DNA of 64,000 nucleotides from Zestosphaera sp. (GTDB lineage: Archaea; Thermoproteota; Thermoprotei_A; Sulfolobales; NBVN01), in contig JAWBSH010000002.1 of NCBI GenBank assembly GCA_038843015.1, forward strand, positions 62,001 to 126,000. The letters are read 5' to 3'. Both the position numbers and the translations under genes were made by a program. This document shows, piece by piece, positions 50,499-58,723 of this stretch. Below the pieces are notes generated by a model. That model was not told the origin of the DNA, did not search any database, and was given only the letters and a program-made list of their open reading frames with translations. Within the stretch, counting starts at the first letter, position 1; every line of letters starts with the position of its first letter.

Positions 50499-51566
50499 TT
50501 AATCTTGTTTTATGAGGTCTTCACTTCTCGGGAGTGCGAACCTCAAGAGAGCTATAACCCCTCCAAACCCCTTTAACTTAAGGGCTAGTGGGGACTCTGC
50601 TGGAATTATCCTGACACTACCTCCTTTCTCTTCAACTACGTTAAAGATCTTCTCTATGCGTTCGTATTCGTCAGAAGTAAGTAAGTCTTCACTTACGAGT
50701 AGAATGTCTACAGCGTTGCTTAGTGCCGCGAACTCAACGTCTCTTAAACCATATGCTATCCTTTCAGGGTCTGACATAAGTAGTTTCAGGAATTTTTCTA
50801 GTATTTCTTCACCTTCAACAATCACGAACTCTTGAAGTAAGCCTTTCACAGAATCTCTCTTGAGTAGTTCTTGTATCCCTGCTCTACCACCTATAGAGAC
50901 AGAGTCTGTAAATATCTTTAGTTTGCCCCTAATTCGTGTTTTAAGTTCTTTAGTTAAAGCTTCTCTGAGAACTGTGGGGGAGCCTACTATCAGGAAATCT
51001 ATTTTCTCAGACTCTAAATACCTAACTACTTCCTCAGCGATTAGAGTAGCCATGCTCTCAATAGATGACTCATCATCACTCCTTATACCGGGGAGTGTTA
51101 AATCATTTAAGAATCTTATTCCCTGATCGTAGAGAATAGCTAAAGAAACCTCATCAAAATCAGCGGCTACTAGTAACGCTCTAAATCTCCTCCTATTTGA
51201 AAGAGACTCTAATCTCCTCAGCAACGCCTGACTTATTGATTCTTTAAATAAAGTTATTTCACTCCCTACATCAACGTTCAACGTGTGGTGAGAGCCTCTT
51301 AACCCATATTCTTCAGGGCCCTCGACTATAATTCCATGTATTCTTAACCTGCTAGCGAACGGTTGAAAATAAAGCTTCTCGACCTTAATAGCTAGGGTCA
51401 TGGGCAGTCTCCTCTTACCCTCACCATCAACTTTCACGTCTCTTAAAGTCTTAGAGACTACGACATCTCCTGCTTTAATGATGTTTTTCAGTATCCATAA
51501 GTCATCAACATCTTCTATCCTGACCTTAACCCAACCCTTCCTCAAGTCTTTGTCAATTATTTTCAA
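50499..51566 (-). CDS. pelA: Archaeal Pelota (mRNA surveillance / ribosome rescue)
   Basis: A 355-residue eRF1-like factor that with ABCE1 splits stalled ribosomes. N-terminal Sm-like domain: GWVKVRIEDVDDLWILKNII and GDVVVSKTLRDVK. Central domain: ALLVAADFDEVSLAIL. C-terminal domain: RIAYGLRDVEFAALSNAVDILL and GSVRIIPAESPLALKLKGFGG. It lacks the GGQ of release factors, as expected for Pelota. The start is TTG 51566. It is convergent with the cyclo-ligase gene. Confidence 0.95.
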   Translation of the reverse strand: MKIIDKDLRKGWVKVRIEDVDDLWILKNIIKAGDVVVSKTLRDVKVDGEGKRRLPMTLAIKVEKLYFQPFASRLRIHGIIVEGPEEYGLRGSHHTLNVDVGSEITLFKESISQALLRRLESLSNRRRFRALLVAADFDEVSLAILYDQGIRFLNDLTLPGIRSDDESSIESMATLIAEEVVRYLESEKIDFLIVGSPTVLREALTKELKTRIRGKLKIFTDSVSIGGRAGIQELLKRDSVKGLLQEFVIVEGEEILEKFLKLLMSDPERIAYGLRDVEFAALSNAVDILLVSEDLLTSDEYERIEKIFNVVEEKGGSVRIIPAESPLALKLKGFGGVIALLRFALPRSEDLIKQD

Positions 51567-51868
51567 CGATTACATGACACCAAATTTATTCGGTTTAAGA
51601 CTATATTAAGCAACGAATTAAGCTTCAGCGACTACATAGCTAACCTCCTCTCTCCTTTAAAGGATAGGTGAGCCTCACACTGAAGAGCGGGATTTCCAGC
51701 TGACTTAAGAGTTCTGAAGACCGTATCCTATGAATTAGTTAGGGCCGAATAGAAAGTATGAAGGAGGTACTAGTGTTCAGAGTCAAAACACTCAAGCAAT
51801 ATGTGAAAAGGAAGGGCGCAGGCAATCGCTTATAAGAGGATCTATATATTAAGTATGGGGTGCGCATA
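51567..51868. other. 302-bp divergent intergenic region
   Basis: Holds promoters for pelA (minus) and the acyl-CoA synthetase gene (plus). TCTATATATTAAG at 51841-51853 is a TATA candidate for the latter, with GGGGTG as its ribosome-binding site. AAGGAGGT at 51760-51767 is followed by a 20-codon frame ending at 51835, too short to call. I see no strong hairpins or C/D boxes. Confidence 0.5.
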
Positions 51869-53314
51869 ATGGATAACAACCTTGATTACTTCTTCTTTCC
51901 TGAAAGCGTTGCTGTAGTTGGTGCGTCTAAAACTCCTGGTAAGGTAGGTTATGAGCTTCTTAGAAACTTAGCTGAGTTCTATAAGGGTAGGCTCTATCCA
52001 GTCAATCCAGCAGCTGATGAGATCCTAGGTTTTAAAGCCTACCCGTCAATTAAGGCAATACCAGACAGAGTTGACGTGGCAGTTATCTCGGTTCCTGCTG
52101 AGAAAGTTCCTGAAGTAGCTGTTGACGCTGGAGAAGCAGGAGTTAAGGGACTTATAGTGATATCAGGAGGTTTTAAAGAAGTCGGGCATGAGGGTGTTGA
52201 GAGAGAGAAGAAGTTGGTTGATGTTGTGAGGAAGTACGGGATGAGGTTGATAGGTCCAAACTGTGTTGGGGTTTACGTCCCTAAATCTGGGATGAACACT
52301 CTGTTTCTGCCTAAGACTAGGCAGGGCTTCCCACCACACGGGCATATAGCATTTGTCTCTCAGTCAGGAGCTTTCGGGTCAGCAGTATTAGATTGGGCAG
52401 CACTGAGAGGCCTTGGAATAAGTAAGTTTGTCAGCTACGGTAATAAGGCAGACGTAGACGATGACGACCTCCTAGAGTATCTTAAGAAAGACCCTGATAC
52501 GAGAGTAATAACAATGTATATTGAGGGTGTTGAGGATGGCAAGTCTTTCTTTAAGGCGTTAAAAGACACTACTCCAGTTAAGCCTGTAATTATTCTTAAG
52601 TCGGGCAGGACTGAAGCCGGGGCTAGAGCTGCTTCATCGCATACGGGGGCTCTCGCGGGTCAAGACAAGGTATATGACGCCGCTTTTAAGCAGGCAGGAG
52701 TCTTAAGAGCTTACGGAATGGAAGAACTTTTTGACATGGCTTTAGCTCTAGCTCTCCAACCACCATCACACGGTCCTAGGGTTGCTGTCTTAACTGTGGG
52801 TGGGGGTTCCGGAGTGATGGCTACTGACGCGTTATCTGATTTAGGACTTCAAGTACCTAAGCTTAGTGACAAGACTGTTGAGAAGTTGAGGAGAGTCTTG
52901 CTACCTATAGCTTCCCCCTATAATCCTGTGGACGTGACCGGCTCAGCAAGAGACGAACACTTAATCCAGGCCGCAGAAATACTAATGAAGTCTGGTGAAG
53001 TAGACATAATACTCTGGTTACCGTACTACATCGTGCCAGGCATCACAGACAAGCTAAATCCAGAATTCGTGAAACTAGTTAATGAAATTAACGACACTCT
53101 TCAGTATCCGATACCTATAGTAGGAGTAGCTACAGGAGGCTCCTACACAGTAAAATACTCTGCTGAAGCTGAGTCAATGGGAATACCGATGTACCTCTCG
53201 CCTGAGAGAGCTGCTAAAGCAGTTAAGGCTTTAGTAGATTACGGTAGCTGGCTAAAAACTGTAGGGACATTTAGCGAATACATAGAGAATCTCAGGAAAA
53301 GACAACTTTCGTAG
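51869..53314 (+). CDS. ADP-forming acetyl/acyl-CoA synthetase, alpha subunit
   Basis: A 481-residue subunit that conserves acyl-CoA energy as ATP. CoA-binding Rossmann start FFPESVAVVGASKTPGKVGY, then GLIVISGGFKEVG, LIGPNCVGVY and the phospho-His loop RAASSHTGALAG (His about residue 258). At this length it lacks the ATP-grasp beta part, which must be encoded elsewhere. ATG 51869 after GGGGTG. It would act downstream of the AOR and 2-oxoacid ferredoxin oxidoreductases in peptide or sugar fermentation. Confidence 0.92.
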   Translation: MDNNLDYFFFPESVAVVGASKTPGKVGYELLRNLAEFYKGRLYPVNPAADEILGFKAYPSIKAIPDRVDVAVISVPAEKVPEVAVDAGEAGVKGLIVISGGFKEVGHEGVEREKKLVDVVRKYGMRLIGPNCVGVYVPKSGMNTLFLPKTRQGFPPHGHIAFVSQSGAFGSAVLDWAALRGLGISKFVSYGNKADVDDDDLLEYLKKDPDTRVITMYIEGVEDGKSFFKALKDTTPVKPVIILKSGRTEAGARAASSHTGALAGQDKVYDAAFKQAGVLRAYGMEELFDMALALALQPPSHGPRVAVLTVGGGSGVMATDALSDLGLQVPKLSDKTVEKLRRVLLPIASPYNPVDVTGSARDEHLIQAAEILMKSGEVDIILWLPYYIVPGITDKLNPEFVKLVNEINDTLQYPIPIVGVATGGSYTVKYSAEAESMGIPMYLSPERAAKAVKALVDYGSWLKTVGTFSEYIENLRKRQLS

Positions 53315-53400
53315 TGGGTGCTGGAATAAATTAACTTAAGATAAGGTTTTCGAGCGTCAGCACAAATTACGTACTAGAAGATTTAGAAAAGCTTAAATAA

Positions 53401-53422
53401 CTATATATCTATAGATATATAG
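53401..53422 (+). promoter_or_regulatory. 22-bp perfect palindrome at the PadR operon promoter
   Basis: The sequence from 53401 to 53422 is its own exact reverse complement (CTATATATC-TATA-GATATATAG). It contains the TATA box and ends nine bases before ATG 53432 of the PadR-type regulator. PadR proteins bind such AT-rich palindromes and repress their own promoter, so this is the probable operator of the padR-ABC exporter operon. Confidence 0.7.
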
Positions 53423-53431
53423 GTAGATAGA

Positions 53432-53908
53432 ATGTTCCCGAGAAGAAGTATGTTTAGAGGTTATATGAAGCTAATAACTCTTTATGTTCTGAAAGATCAG
53501 CCTAAACACGTGTATGGATTAATTAAATCACTTGAAGACTTGATTGGTGTTAGGCCAAGCACCGGAGTTATATATCCTATTCTGAAGAGCTCAATTCGTG
53601 ATGGGCTAGTAAGTGTAGAGACTTTATCAACTGAAAGCAAAGAAACGAAAGTGTATAAACTGAGTGAAGAGGGTCTCAAGTATTTAGAATTGCATGAGAG
53701 TGATCTTAAGAAAGCCTTAAAACTTGCTGAGTCTTTCAAGAAGTTCAGATTAGCAGGCTGTGATAAGCTTCTTGATCTTGTTAAAGAGATAATACTGAAT
53801 GCTGGGAGACTTAATGACGCAGAATTACTGGAGCTCAGAAAAGCAATAACAGAGTTCGAAGCAAGAGTTCTCGAGATATTAGTGACGTCTAGGGGTGTTT
53901 CAGAGTGA
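53432..53908 (+). CDS. PadR-family transcriptional regulator
   Basis: A 158-residue winged-helix repressor. FRGYMKLITLYVLKDQPKHV, YGLIKSLEDLIGVRPSTGVI then YPILKSSIRDGLV match the PadR core, with the wing KVYKLSEEGLKYLE. A helical dimerisation tail follows. It overlaps the ABC ATPase start by 4 bp (GTGA). PadR regulators typically sense xenobiotics and control drug exporters, which fits the two genes that follow. Confidence 0.9.
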   Translation: MFPRRSMFRGYMKLITLYVLKDQPKHVYGLIKSLEDLIGVRPSTGVIYPILKSSIRDGLVSVETLSTESKETKVYKLSEEGLKYLELHESDLKKALKLAESFKKFRLAGCDKLLDLVKEIILNAGRLNDAELLELRKAITEFEARVLEILVTSRGVSE

Positions 53909-54888
53909 GTGAGGTAGTAGAGGTTGAGGAGCTAGTTAAACGTTTCAAGGACGTCATAGCAGTAAATAATATATCTTTCGTCGTGAAGAGAGGAGAGATA
54001 TATGGGTTGTTAGGACCTAACGGTGCTGGGAAAACCACGACTATTCACATACTGACGACGCTTCTTAGACCGACATCAGGCAGAGTTTACGTGGCTGGAT
54101 ATGACGTGCTTAGAGAACCAGATAAGGTGAGGAGGAAGATAGGGATTGTGTTTCAAGACCCTAGCTTAGATAATCAGCTAACAGCGTATGATAATATGTA
54201 CGTACATGGGAGACTTTATGGACTGAGTGGAGAGTCCTTGAAGAAGAGAATCTTTGAGCTACTTGAATTTGTTGACTTAAGCGAGTTTGCTTACAAACAG
54301 GTAAAGAACTTCTCAGGAGGTATGAGGAGGAGGCTAGAAATAGCTAGGTCGCTACTTCAGGAGCCAGAGATTCTCTTTCTTGATGAACCCACAATAGGTC
54401 TAGACCCTCAGACTAGAGCCAAGATATGGGATTATATAGTGAGCATCAAGAAAGAGAAAAACATTACTATAATAATGACAACTCACTACATGGATGAAGC
54501 TGAAGAGCTGTGTGATAGGATCTCTATAATGGATAAAGGAAAAATAATAGCTGAGGGAACTGCTGAAGAACTTAAATCGATTCTAGGCTCTGATGTAGTG
54601 TATGTTAAGTTCATGGACGGTAGTAGAGTGTCGTGTCTTGAGTCTCGCATCATAGATAGGTGCAGTAAAATTCAGGATGGTGTGCTGGAGCTAGTGGTTA
54701 AGGATGCTGCTTCCGCAATTCCTGAGATTTTTGATGTAGCCAATAAAATGAACCTCAAGATAGTTGAGGTTAGTTATAGGAGACCAACACTTAATGAAGT
54801 CTTTATACACTTAACAGGTAAGGAATTGAGAGATTCGTTAGATGAGACGCATCAAGTAGTTCCGCGAGGTATTAGGAGGTGGCAGTAA
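53905..54888 (+). CDS. ABC-2 type exporter ATPase (DrrA/CcmA family)
   Basis: A 327-residue ATPase with Walker A GPNGAGKT, Q-loop VFQDPSLDNQLT, signature FSGGMRRR, Walker B LFLDEPTIGLD and switch MTTHYMDEAEEL. The C-terminal extension, ending VSYRRPTLNEVFIHLTGKEL, is the DrrA-type regulatory segment. The stop shares a base with the permease start. Likely substrates are hydrophobic drugs or lipids. Confidence 0.92.
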   Translation: MSEVVEVEELVKRFKDVIAVNNISFVVKRGEIYGLLGPNGAGKTTTIHILTTLLRPTSGRVYVAGYDVLREPDKVRRKIGIVFQDPSLDNQLTAYDNMYVHGRLYGLSGESLKKRIFELLEFVDLSEFAYKQVKNFSGGMRRRLEIARSLLQEPEILFLDEPTIGLDPQTRAKIWDYIVSIKKEKNITIIMTTHYMDEAEELCDRISIMDKGKIIAEGTAEELKSILGSDVVYVKFMDGSRVSCLESRIIDRCSKIQDGVLELVVKDAASAIPEIFDVANKMNLKIVEVSYRRPTLNEVFIHLTGKELRDSLDETHQVVPRGIRRWQ

Positions 54889-55655
54889 TGAATGGGTTCT
54901 TGACAATGACTTACAGGCAGTTGAAGAGATTCATTAATGCTAGGTCTAGAGTACTTATGTCTATAGTCAACCCAGTCATGTGGCTAGTTTTCTTTGGTCT
55001 CGGCTGGAGCAACGTGTTTAACTTCCCTGGCGCTAAAACAATATTTGGCGGTCTAGACTACCTTACTTACTTAGCATCAGGCATGGTAGCTATGACGATA
55101 ATGATGGGGTCTTTCATTAGTGGAGTCTCCGTGATATGGGATAAGCAATTCGGTTTCCTTAAGGAGACTCTCGTAGCGCCTGTTTCTAGGGCAGAAGTGA
55201 TACTTGGCAGAGCTTTCGGGGACTCCCTAGTTACGGTCTCACAGGGAATTATAATACTAGTCTTGATGTATTTCATAGCCCCCCAAATTAATTTAATGGG
55301 TGCTCTCCCGGCCTTCTGCTACGGGTTATTACTCTCTATGGGTTTCACATCTTTTGGGATAATGCTTTCTTTAAAGCTATCAAGTAGTGAAGGGTTCCAA
55401 ATGATAGTAAATTTAATAACTATGCCACTTCTCTTTATGAGCGGTGTTTTCTACCCAATAGATAATCTCCCTGAATGGATGAAAGTGATAGCTTACGTTA
55501 ATCCAATGACGTACGCGGTAGACGGCATGAGATACTGGCTGACTAATACTTCTAGATTTGATCCTCTAATTGATGTTGGGGTGTTGAGTCTACTGACTTC
55601 CGTACTGGTCTTACTAGCTGTTAGAGTATACAGTAAAACAACAATTGAGGATTGA
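54888..55655 (+). CDS. ABC-2 type exporter permease (DrrB family)
   Basis: A 255-residue permease with six helices; LTMTYRQLKRFINARSRVLM leads into the first. The family block LPEWMKVIAYVNPMTYAVDG and the preceding PLLFMSGVFYPIDN are clear. ATG 54888 after AGGAGGTGG, overlapping the previous stop (TAATG), is preferred to GTG 54879. It ends the padR operon. Confidence 0.92.
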   Translation: MNGFLTMTYRQLKRFINARSRVLMSIVNPVMWLVFFGLGWSNVFNFPGAKTIFGGLDYLTYLASGMVAMTIMMGSFISGVSVIWDKQFGFLKETLVAPVSRAEVILGRAFGDSLVTVSQGIIILVLMYFIAPQINLMGALPAFCYGLLLSMGFTSFGIMLSLKLSSSEGFQMIVNLITMPLLFMSGVFYPIDNLPEWMKVIAYVNPMTYAVDGMRYWLTNTSRFDPLIDVGVLSLLTSVLVLLAVRVYSKTTIED

Positions 55656-56093
55656 CTCATTCTTGATTTACTAATAACGTTTTCCTTATTTCCTTTATAC
55701 TGTTACCATAGAGACTAGTGCCTAGTGCAACTGTTTTGGGTTTTGTAAAGGTTTGTAATGAGTTGATGTAGGTTGCTTTATTGTGGGTTGAGCTTGCTCA
55801 CGATGTGGGTGTGTAGTGAAGACTCGAGTAGGTGGGGTATCTAAAGCCAGTATGTGGGGGTTTCCCCACAGCAATGAACCCGATGAGGGTGAGCTGTGGG
55901 TGGGGTTACCCTGAACGGGTGGAGACCAATGATAAGACCTCCAATGAAAGGGGGCCTGAGGTCAGTGAAGCCAAGGGTCGATATCAAACAACATGAAACC
56001 CAAACCCTATGTACAGCCCTAACTAGTTGAGGGAATTAAGAGCAGGCTTAAGTAGTTCCTTATCCTTATTATATGTAGTGAGGTAATGCTGAA
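55656..56093. other. 438-bp intergenic region with GC-rich hairpin cluster
   Basis: The stretch 55825-55990 is much richer in G than its surroundings and folds into small hairpins: TGTGGGG-GTTT-CCCCACA (55853-55870), ACCC-GATGA-GGGT (55878-55890), ACCC-TGAAC-GGGT (55908-55920) and TGGAG-N14-CTCCA (55920-55943). No long frame crosses it. It could be a free-standing structured RNA or the end of a lost IS200/IS605-type element with its guide RNA. The remainder is AT-rich without features; TTATCCTTATTATATG near 56060-56075 may be the promoter of the next gene. Confidence 0.45.
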
Positions 56094-56561
56094 GTGCATC
56101 AACGACGAGGTCATGAATTTTTAAGAAAGTTTCTTGAAGATTCGGGTGTATGGCATCATTTCTACGAGTTTTCTGAGCATACTATGACTGTAGAGGCTGC
56201 TGCTAAGCAGTTAGGTGTAGGTCCTGAGAAGATAATTAAGACTTTAGTAGTAGTTAGTGAGAAGAACGAGCCGTTCATAGCGATCATACCCGGTAATAAA
56301 AAGCTAGATCTAAACAGACTCTCTATAATCATCGGCAGTAGGGTAAGGATGGCTAAAGCTAGAGAAGTAGAGAAGATAACTGGATATGCTGTCGGGGCTT
56401 TACCACCCGTTGGGCACGGAATAACGACGTACGTAGATAAGAGTGTGTTAGAACATGAAAGAGTGGTGGGCGGGGGCGGCAGTACTCATGCCCTAGTAGA
56501 GATAGAGACAAAAGACTTAATCAGACTCACTAAAGCCTTAGTTAGAGATATTACTGAGTAG
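56094..56561 (+). CDS. YbaK/ProX-type aminoacyl-tRNA deacylase
   Basis: A 155-residue trans-editing domain that hydrolyses misacylated tRNA (Cys-tRNAPro or Ala-tRNAPro types). HTMTVEAAAKQLGVGPEKII then KTLVVVSEKNEPFIAIIPGN contains the conserved Lys, and GYAVGALPPVGH is the diagnostic G-x-x-P loop. GTG 56094 lies nine bases after GAGGT. It is flanked on both sides by unusual GC-rich intergenic DNA. Confidence 0.85.
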   Translation: MHQRRGHEFLRKFLEDSGVWHHFYEFSEHTMTVEAAAKQLGVGPEKIIKTLVVVSEKNEPFIAIIPGNKKLDLNRLSIIIGSRVRMAKAREVEKITGYAVGALPPVGHGITTYVDKSVLEHERVVGGGGSTHALVEIETKDLIRLTKALVRDITE

Positions 56562-56604
56562 GCTGGTAGTAGCTGTTTCTCGGTGGATGGCTATTCGTTG
56601 GCTT

Positions 56605-56763
56605 TCATGTTTTTCGTGTCTGGCCTCCCAGCCCTCTACTTCTCAACGGCTTATTCTTCTCTCGCCCCGCCTGCGAGAGCGCGTCTCCAGCGGTTGCCAG
56701 CAGTTCACTCATCTCATTACGACGAAGCAGGGGTGTGTTTAAGAAAACGTAGATGATCCCCAA
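56605..56763 (-). other. GC-rich open frame of 52 residues, possible gene relic
   Basis: TTG 56763 to TGA 56605 encodes a GC-rich frame containing EMSELLATAGDALSQAGREK and ending GLGGQTRKT. Its codons (GCG, CTC, TCG, CAG, GCG, GGG, CGA) are unlike those of neighbouring genes. It contains the hairpin CTCTCGC-N7-GCGAGAG (56660-56680). There is no Shine-Dalgarno. It may be the C-terminal relic of a transposon or other foreign gene, or a structured RNA. Confidence 0.3.
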
Positions 56764-56849
56764 AACATATAGGCAGACCAAACAAACATCAAGAAGAAAA
56801 CATCCCTAACTTAATTTAAGGAGACTCTAATTATTCTTAGGTGATTGCT

Positions 56850-58661
56850 TTGGGCGGGATTTTCGGTGTAGTGTGTGCTTCTCAAATACCTGCAGGTGTA
56901 GTTAGAGAAGGGTTGAGGAGGTTAACGTATAGAGGTTATGATGGGACTGGAGTTGCTTACCTTGACGAGACAGGTAACATAATCATACGTAAGTCGCCTA
57001 AATCACTGAATGAAGCCTCCAGAGACATCAACCTAGATTACATCCCGGCGAGCATAGCATTAGGGCACGTGAGATATGCTAGTAGAGGTAGGCCTGTATA
57101 CGAGAACACACACCCTCTAACTGATTGCGAAAGTAGAATAGCTGTCGTAGGTGATGGAATCATAGAAAACTTTGAGGAATTTAAGGAAGTGTTGGAAAAG
57201 AGAGGTCATGTATTTGCTTCTAGGACAGACACGGAAGTCTTCGCACACTTGGTTGAAGACCTCGTGAAAGGGGGGAATACCCTCTTAGAAGCGATTGCTA
57301 AGGCTACTAAAGAGTTGAGAGGAGTCTACTCTATAGCTCTGTTAGTTAGAGGCGTTCATAAAATATACGTAGTCAACAATGAGCAATCAATAGTGATTGG
57401 TAAGGGAGACGGGTGCTACTATATCTCAAGTGACATGCCAAGTCTCTACGGCTTTTCTGAAGACGCTCTGGTGTTGGGGGATGACACTCTAGCTGAGATA
57501 GGAGCTGACGCGATGAGGGTCTTTGACGTAAGGACGTTAAGTGAGGTTAAGGAACTCACGCATAAGAGAATCAAGTACTCTCCAGGAACCTTTGAGAAAG
57601 CCGGGTATCCTCACTACATGTTGAAAGAAATCTATGAAATACCAGAAGCTTTAATGAAGACTACCTACACCCTCATGGACAAGTACCTCAGGTTAGCTTC
57701 AATGATAATTTACGGGGCTAAGAATGTCTATGTAGTGGGTACAGGCACTAGCCTCCACGCCGGTTTAGTATCGGCTTACTACTTCAGTGAGATTTCAGAT
57801 ACGCCTGTTAACGTGATTAGCGCTGCCGAGTTTCCATACTACGCGTTAGATAATGTATCTACAGGAACAGTAATCATAGCTATAAGTCAGAGCGGCGAGA
57901 CTAGTGACGTCATTAAGAGTATTAGGTTAGCTAAGCAGAGAGGAGCTGTCATAATTGGGATTACTAATGTGGTTGGTTCAAGACTCTCACTAGAGTCTAA
58001 CGTGTATTTACCTATTGGTGCAGGTCCTGAAATGGCTGTGCCGGCGACAAAGACCTTCACCTCAACTCTAGCTACTTTAGCCATACTTGCTACTTACACA
58101 GGACTCCACACGGGCTTAGCAGAAAAGAAAGACTTAGAAAACTTATATGATAAGTTAAGGAGTTTTGCTAAAGACTTATCAAGCATGCTGCCCTTAATAG
58201 ACAATAACGTTTCTGTAATTGCGGATAAACTAGTGGGTTGGGAGAGTCTCTACGTCTCTAGTAGTGGCATAAACTACCCTATAGCTCTTGAAGGAGCTCT
58301 CAAGCTCAAAGAAACAGCCTTAATACACGCTGAAGGACTACAACTAGGTGAGGTTAGGCACGGTCCTATGGTTCTAGTTAAAGAGGGTTACCCGATAATA
58401 CTTATAAAGCCTGTCGAAGAAACAGCTTTAGACCTTTATAATAAGGTGGCTAAAGAAGTCCTATCTAAGGATGCTAAAGTGGTCACTATAACTTCTGACG
58501 GGAGAGGAGTTGGAGATTTAATAGAAGTACCTTATGTTGATAAAGTTATATCGCCTATCGCGACTGTCGTAGCTCTTCAGCTATTGTCTTACAGGTTAGG
58601 TAGCAAGCTTGGAAGACCTATAGATACTCCTCCAGGACTTGTTAAGGCCTTAACTACTTAA
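56850..58661 (+). CDS. GlmS-like protein with degenerate glutaminase site
   Basis: A 603-residue homologue of glutamine-fructose-6-phosphate aminotransferase. Start TTG 56850, five bases after AGGTGA, gives MGGIFG where GlmS has MCGI: the catalytic N-terminal Cys is Gly. Other glutaminase blocks are altered too: GHVRYASRG for GHTRWATHG, and GDGIIEN for HNGIIEN (Asn to Asp). The two SIS domains look intact: VVGTGTSLHAGL, ISQSGETSD, EGALKLKETALIHAEG, GEVRHGPM and the terminal GLVKALTT with its Lys. It probably uses free ammonia, or acts as an isomerase/deaminase, rather than glutamine. Confidence 0.88.
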   Translation: MGGIFGVVCASQIPAGVVREGLRRLTYRGYDGTGVAYLDETGNIIIRKSPKSLNEASRDINLDYIPASIALGHVRYASRGRPVYENTHPLTDCESRIAVVGDGIIENFEEFKEVLEKRGHVFASRTDTEVFAHLVEDLVKGGNTLLEAIAKATKELRGVYSIALLVRGVHKIYVVNNEQSIVIGKGDGCYYISSDMPSLYGFSEDALVLGDDTLAEIGADAMRVFDVRTLSEVKELTHKRIKYSPGTFEKAGYPHYMLKEIYEIPEALMKTTYTLMDKYLRLASMIIYGAKNVYVVGTGTSLHAGLVSAYYFSEISDTPVNVISAAEFPYYALDNVSTGTVIIAISQSGETSDVIKSIRLAKQRGAVIIGITNVVGSRLSLESNVYLPIGAGPEMAVPATKTFTSTLATLAILATYTGLHTGLAEKKDLENLYDKLRSFAKDLSSMLPLIDNNVSVIADKLVGWESLYVSSSGINYPIALEGALKLKETALIHAEGLQLGEVRHGPMVLVKEGYPIILIKPVEETALDLYNKVAKEVLSKDAKVVTITSDGRGVGDLIEVPYVDKVISPIATVVALQLLSYRLGSKLGRPIDTPPGLVKALTT

Positions 58662-58723
58662 GATGTTTTGAAGACACTCTTGTTATGAAGAACAGACTCT
58701 CAGATTTGTTTCGGACGCAGTAC

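Noticed and set aside
51758-51835. 25-codon frame (or 20 codons from an inner GTG) after AAGGAGGT
   Set aside because: Too short to separate from chance without conservation, despite the good ribosome-binding site.
55825-56763. Intact IS200/IS605 or TnpB element around the YbaK gene
   Set aside because: No tnpA or tnpB frame with catalytic residues and no clear terminal repeats; only a possible relic is reported.
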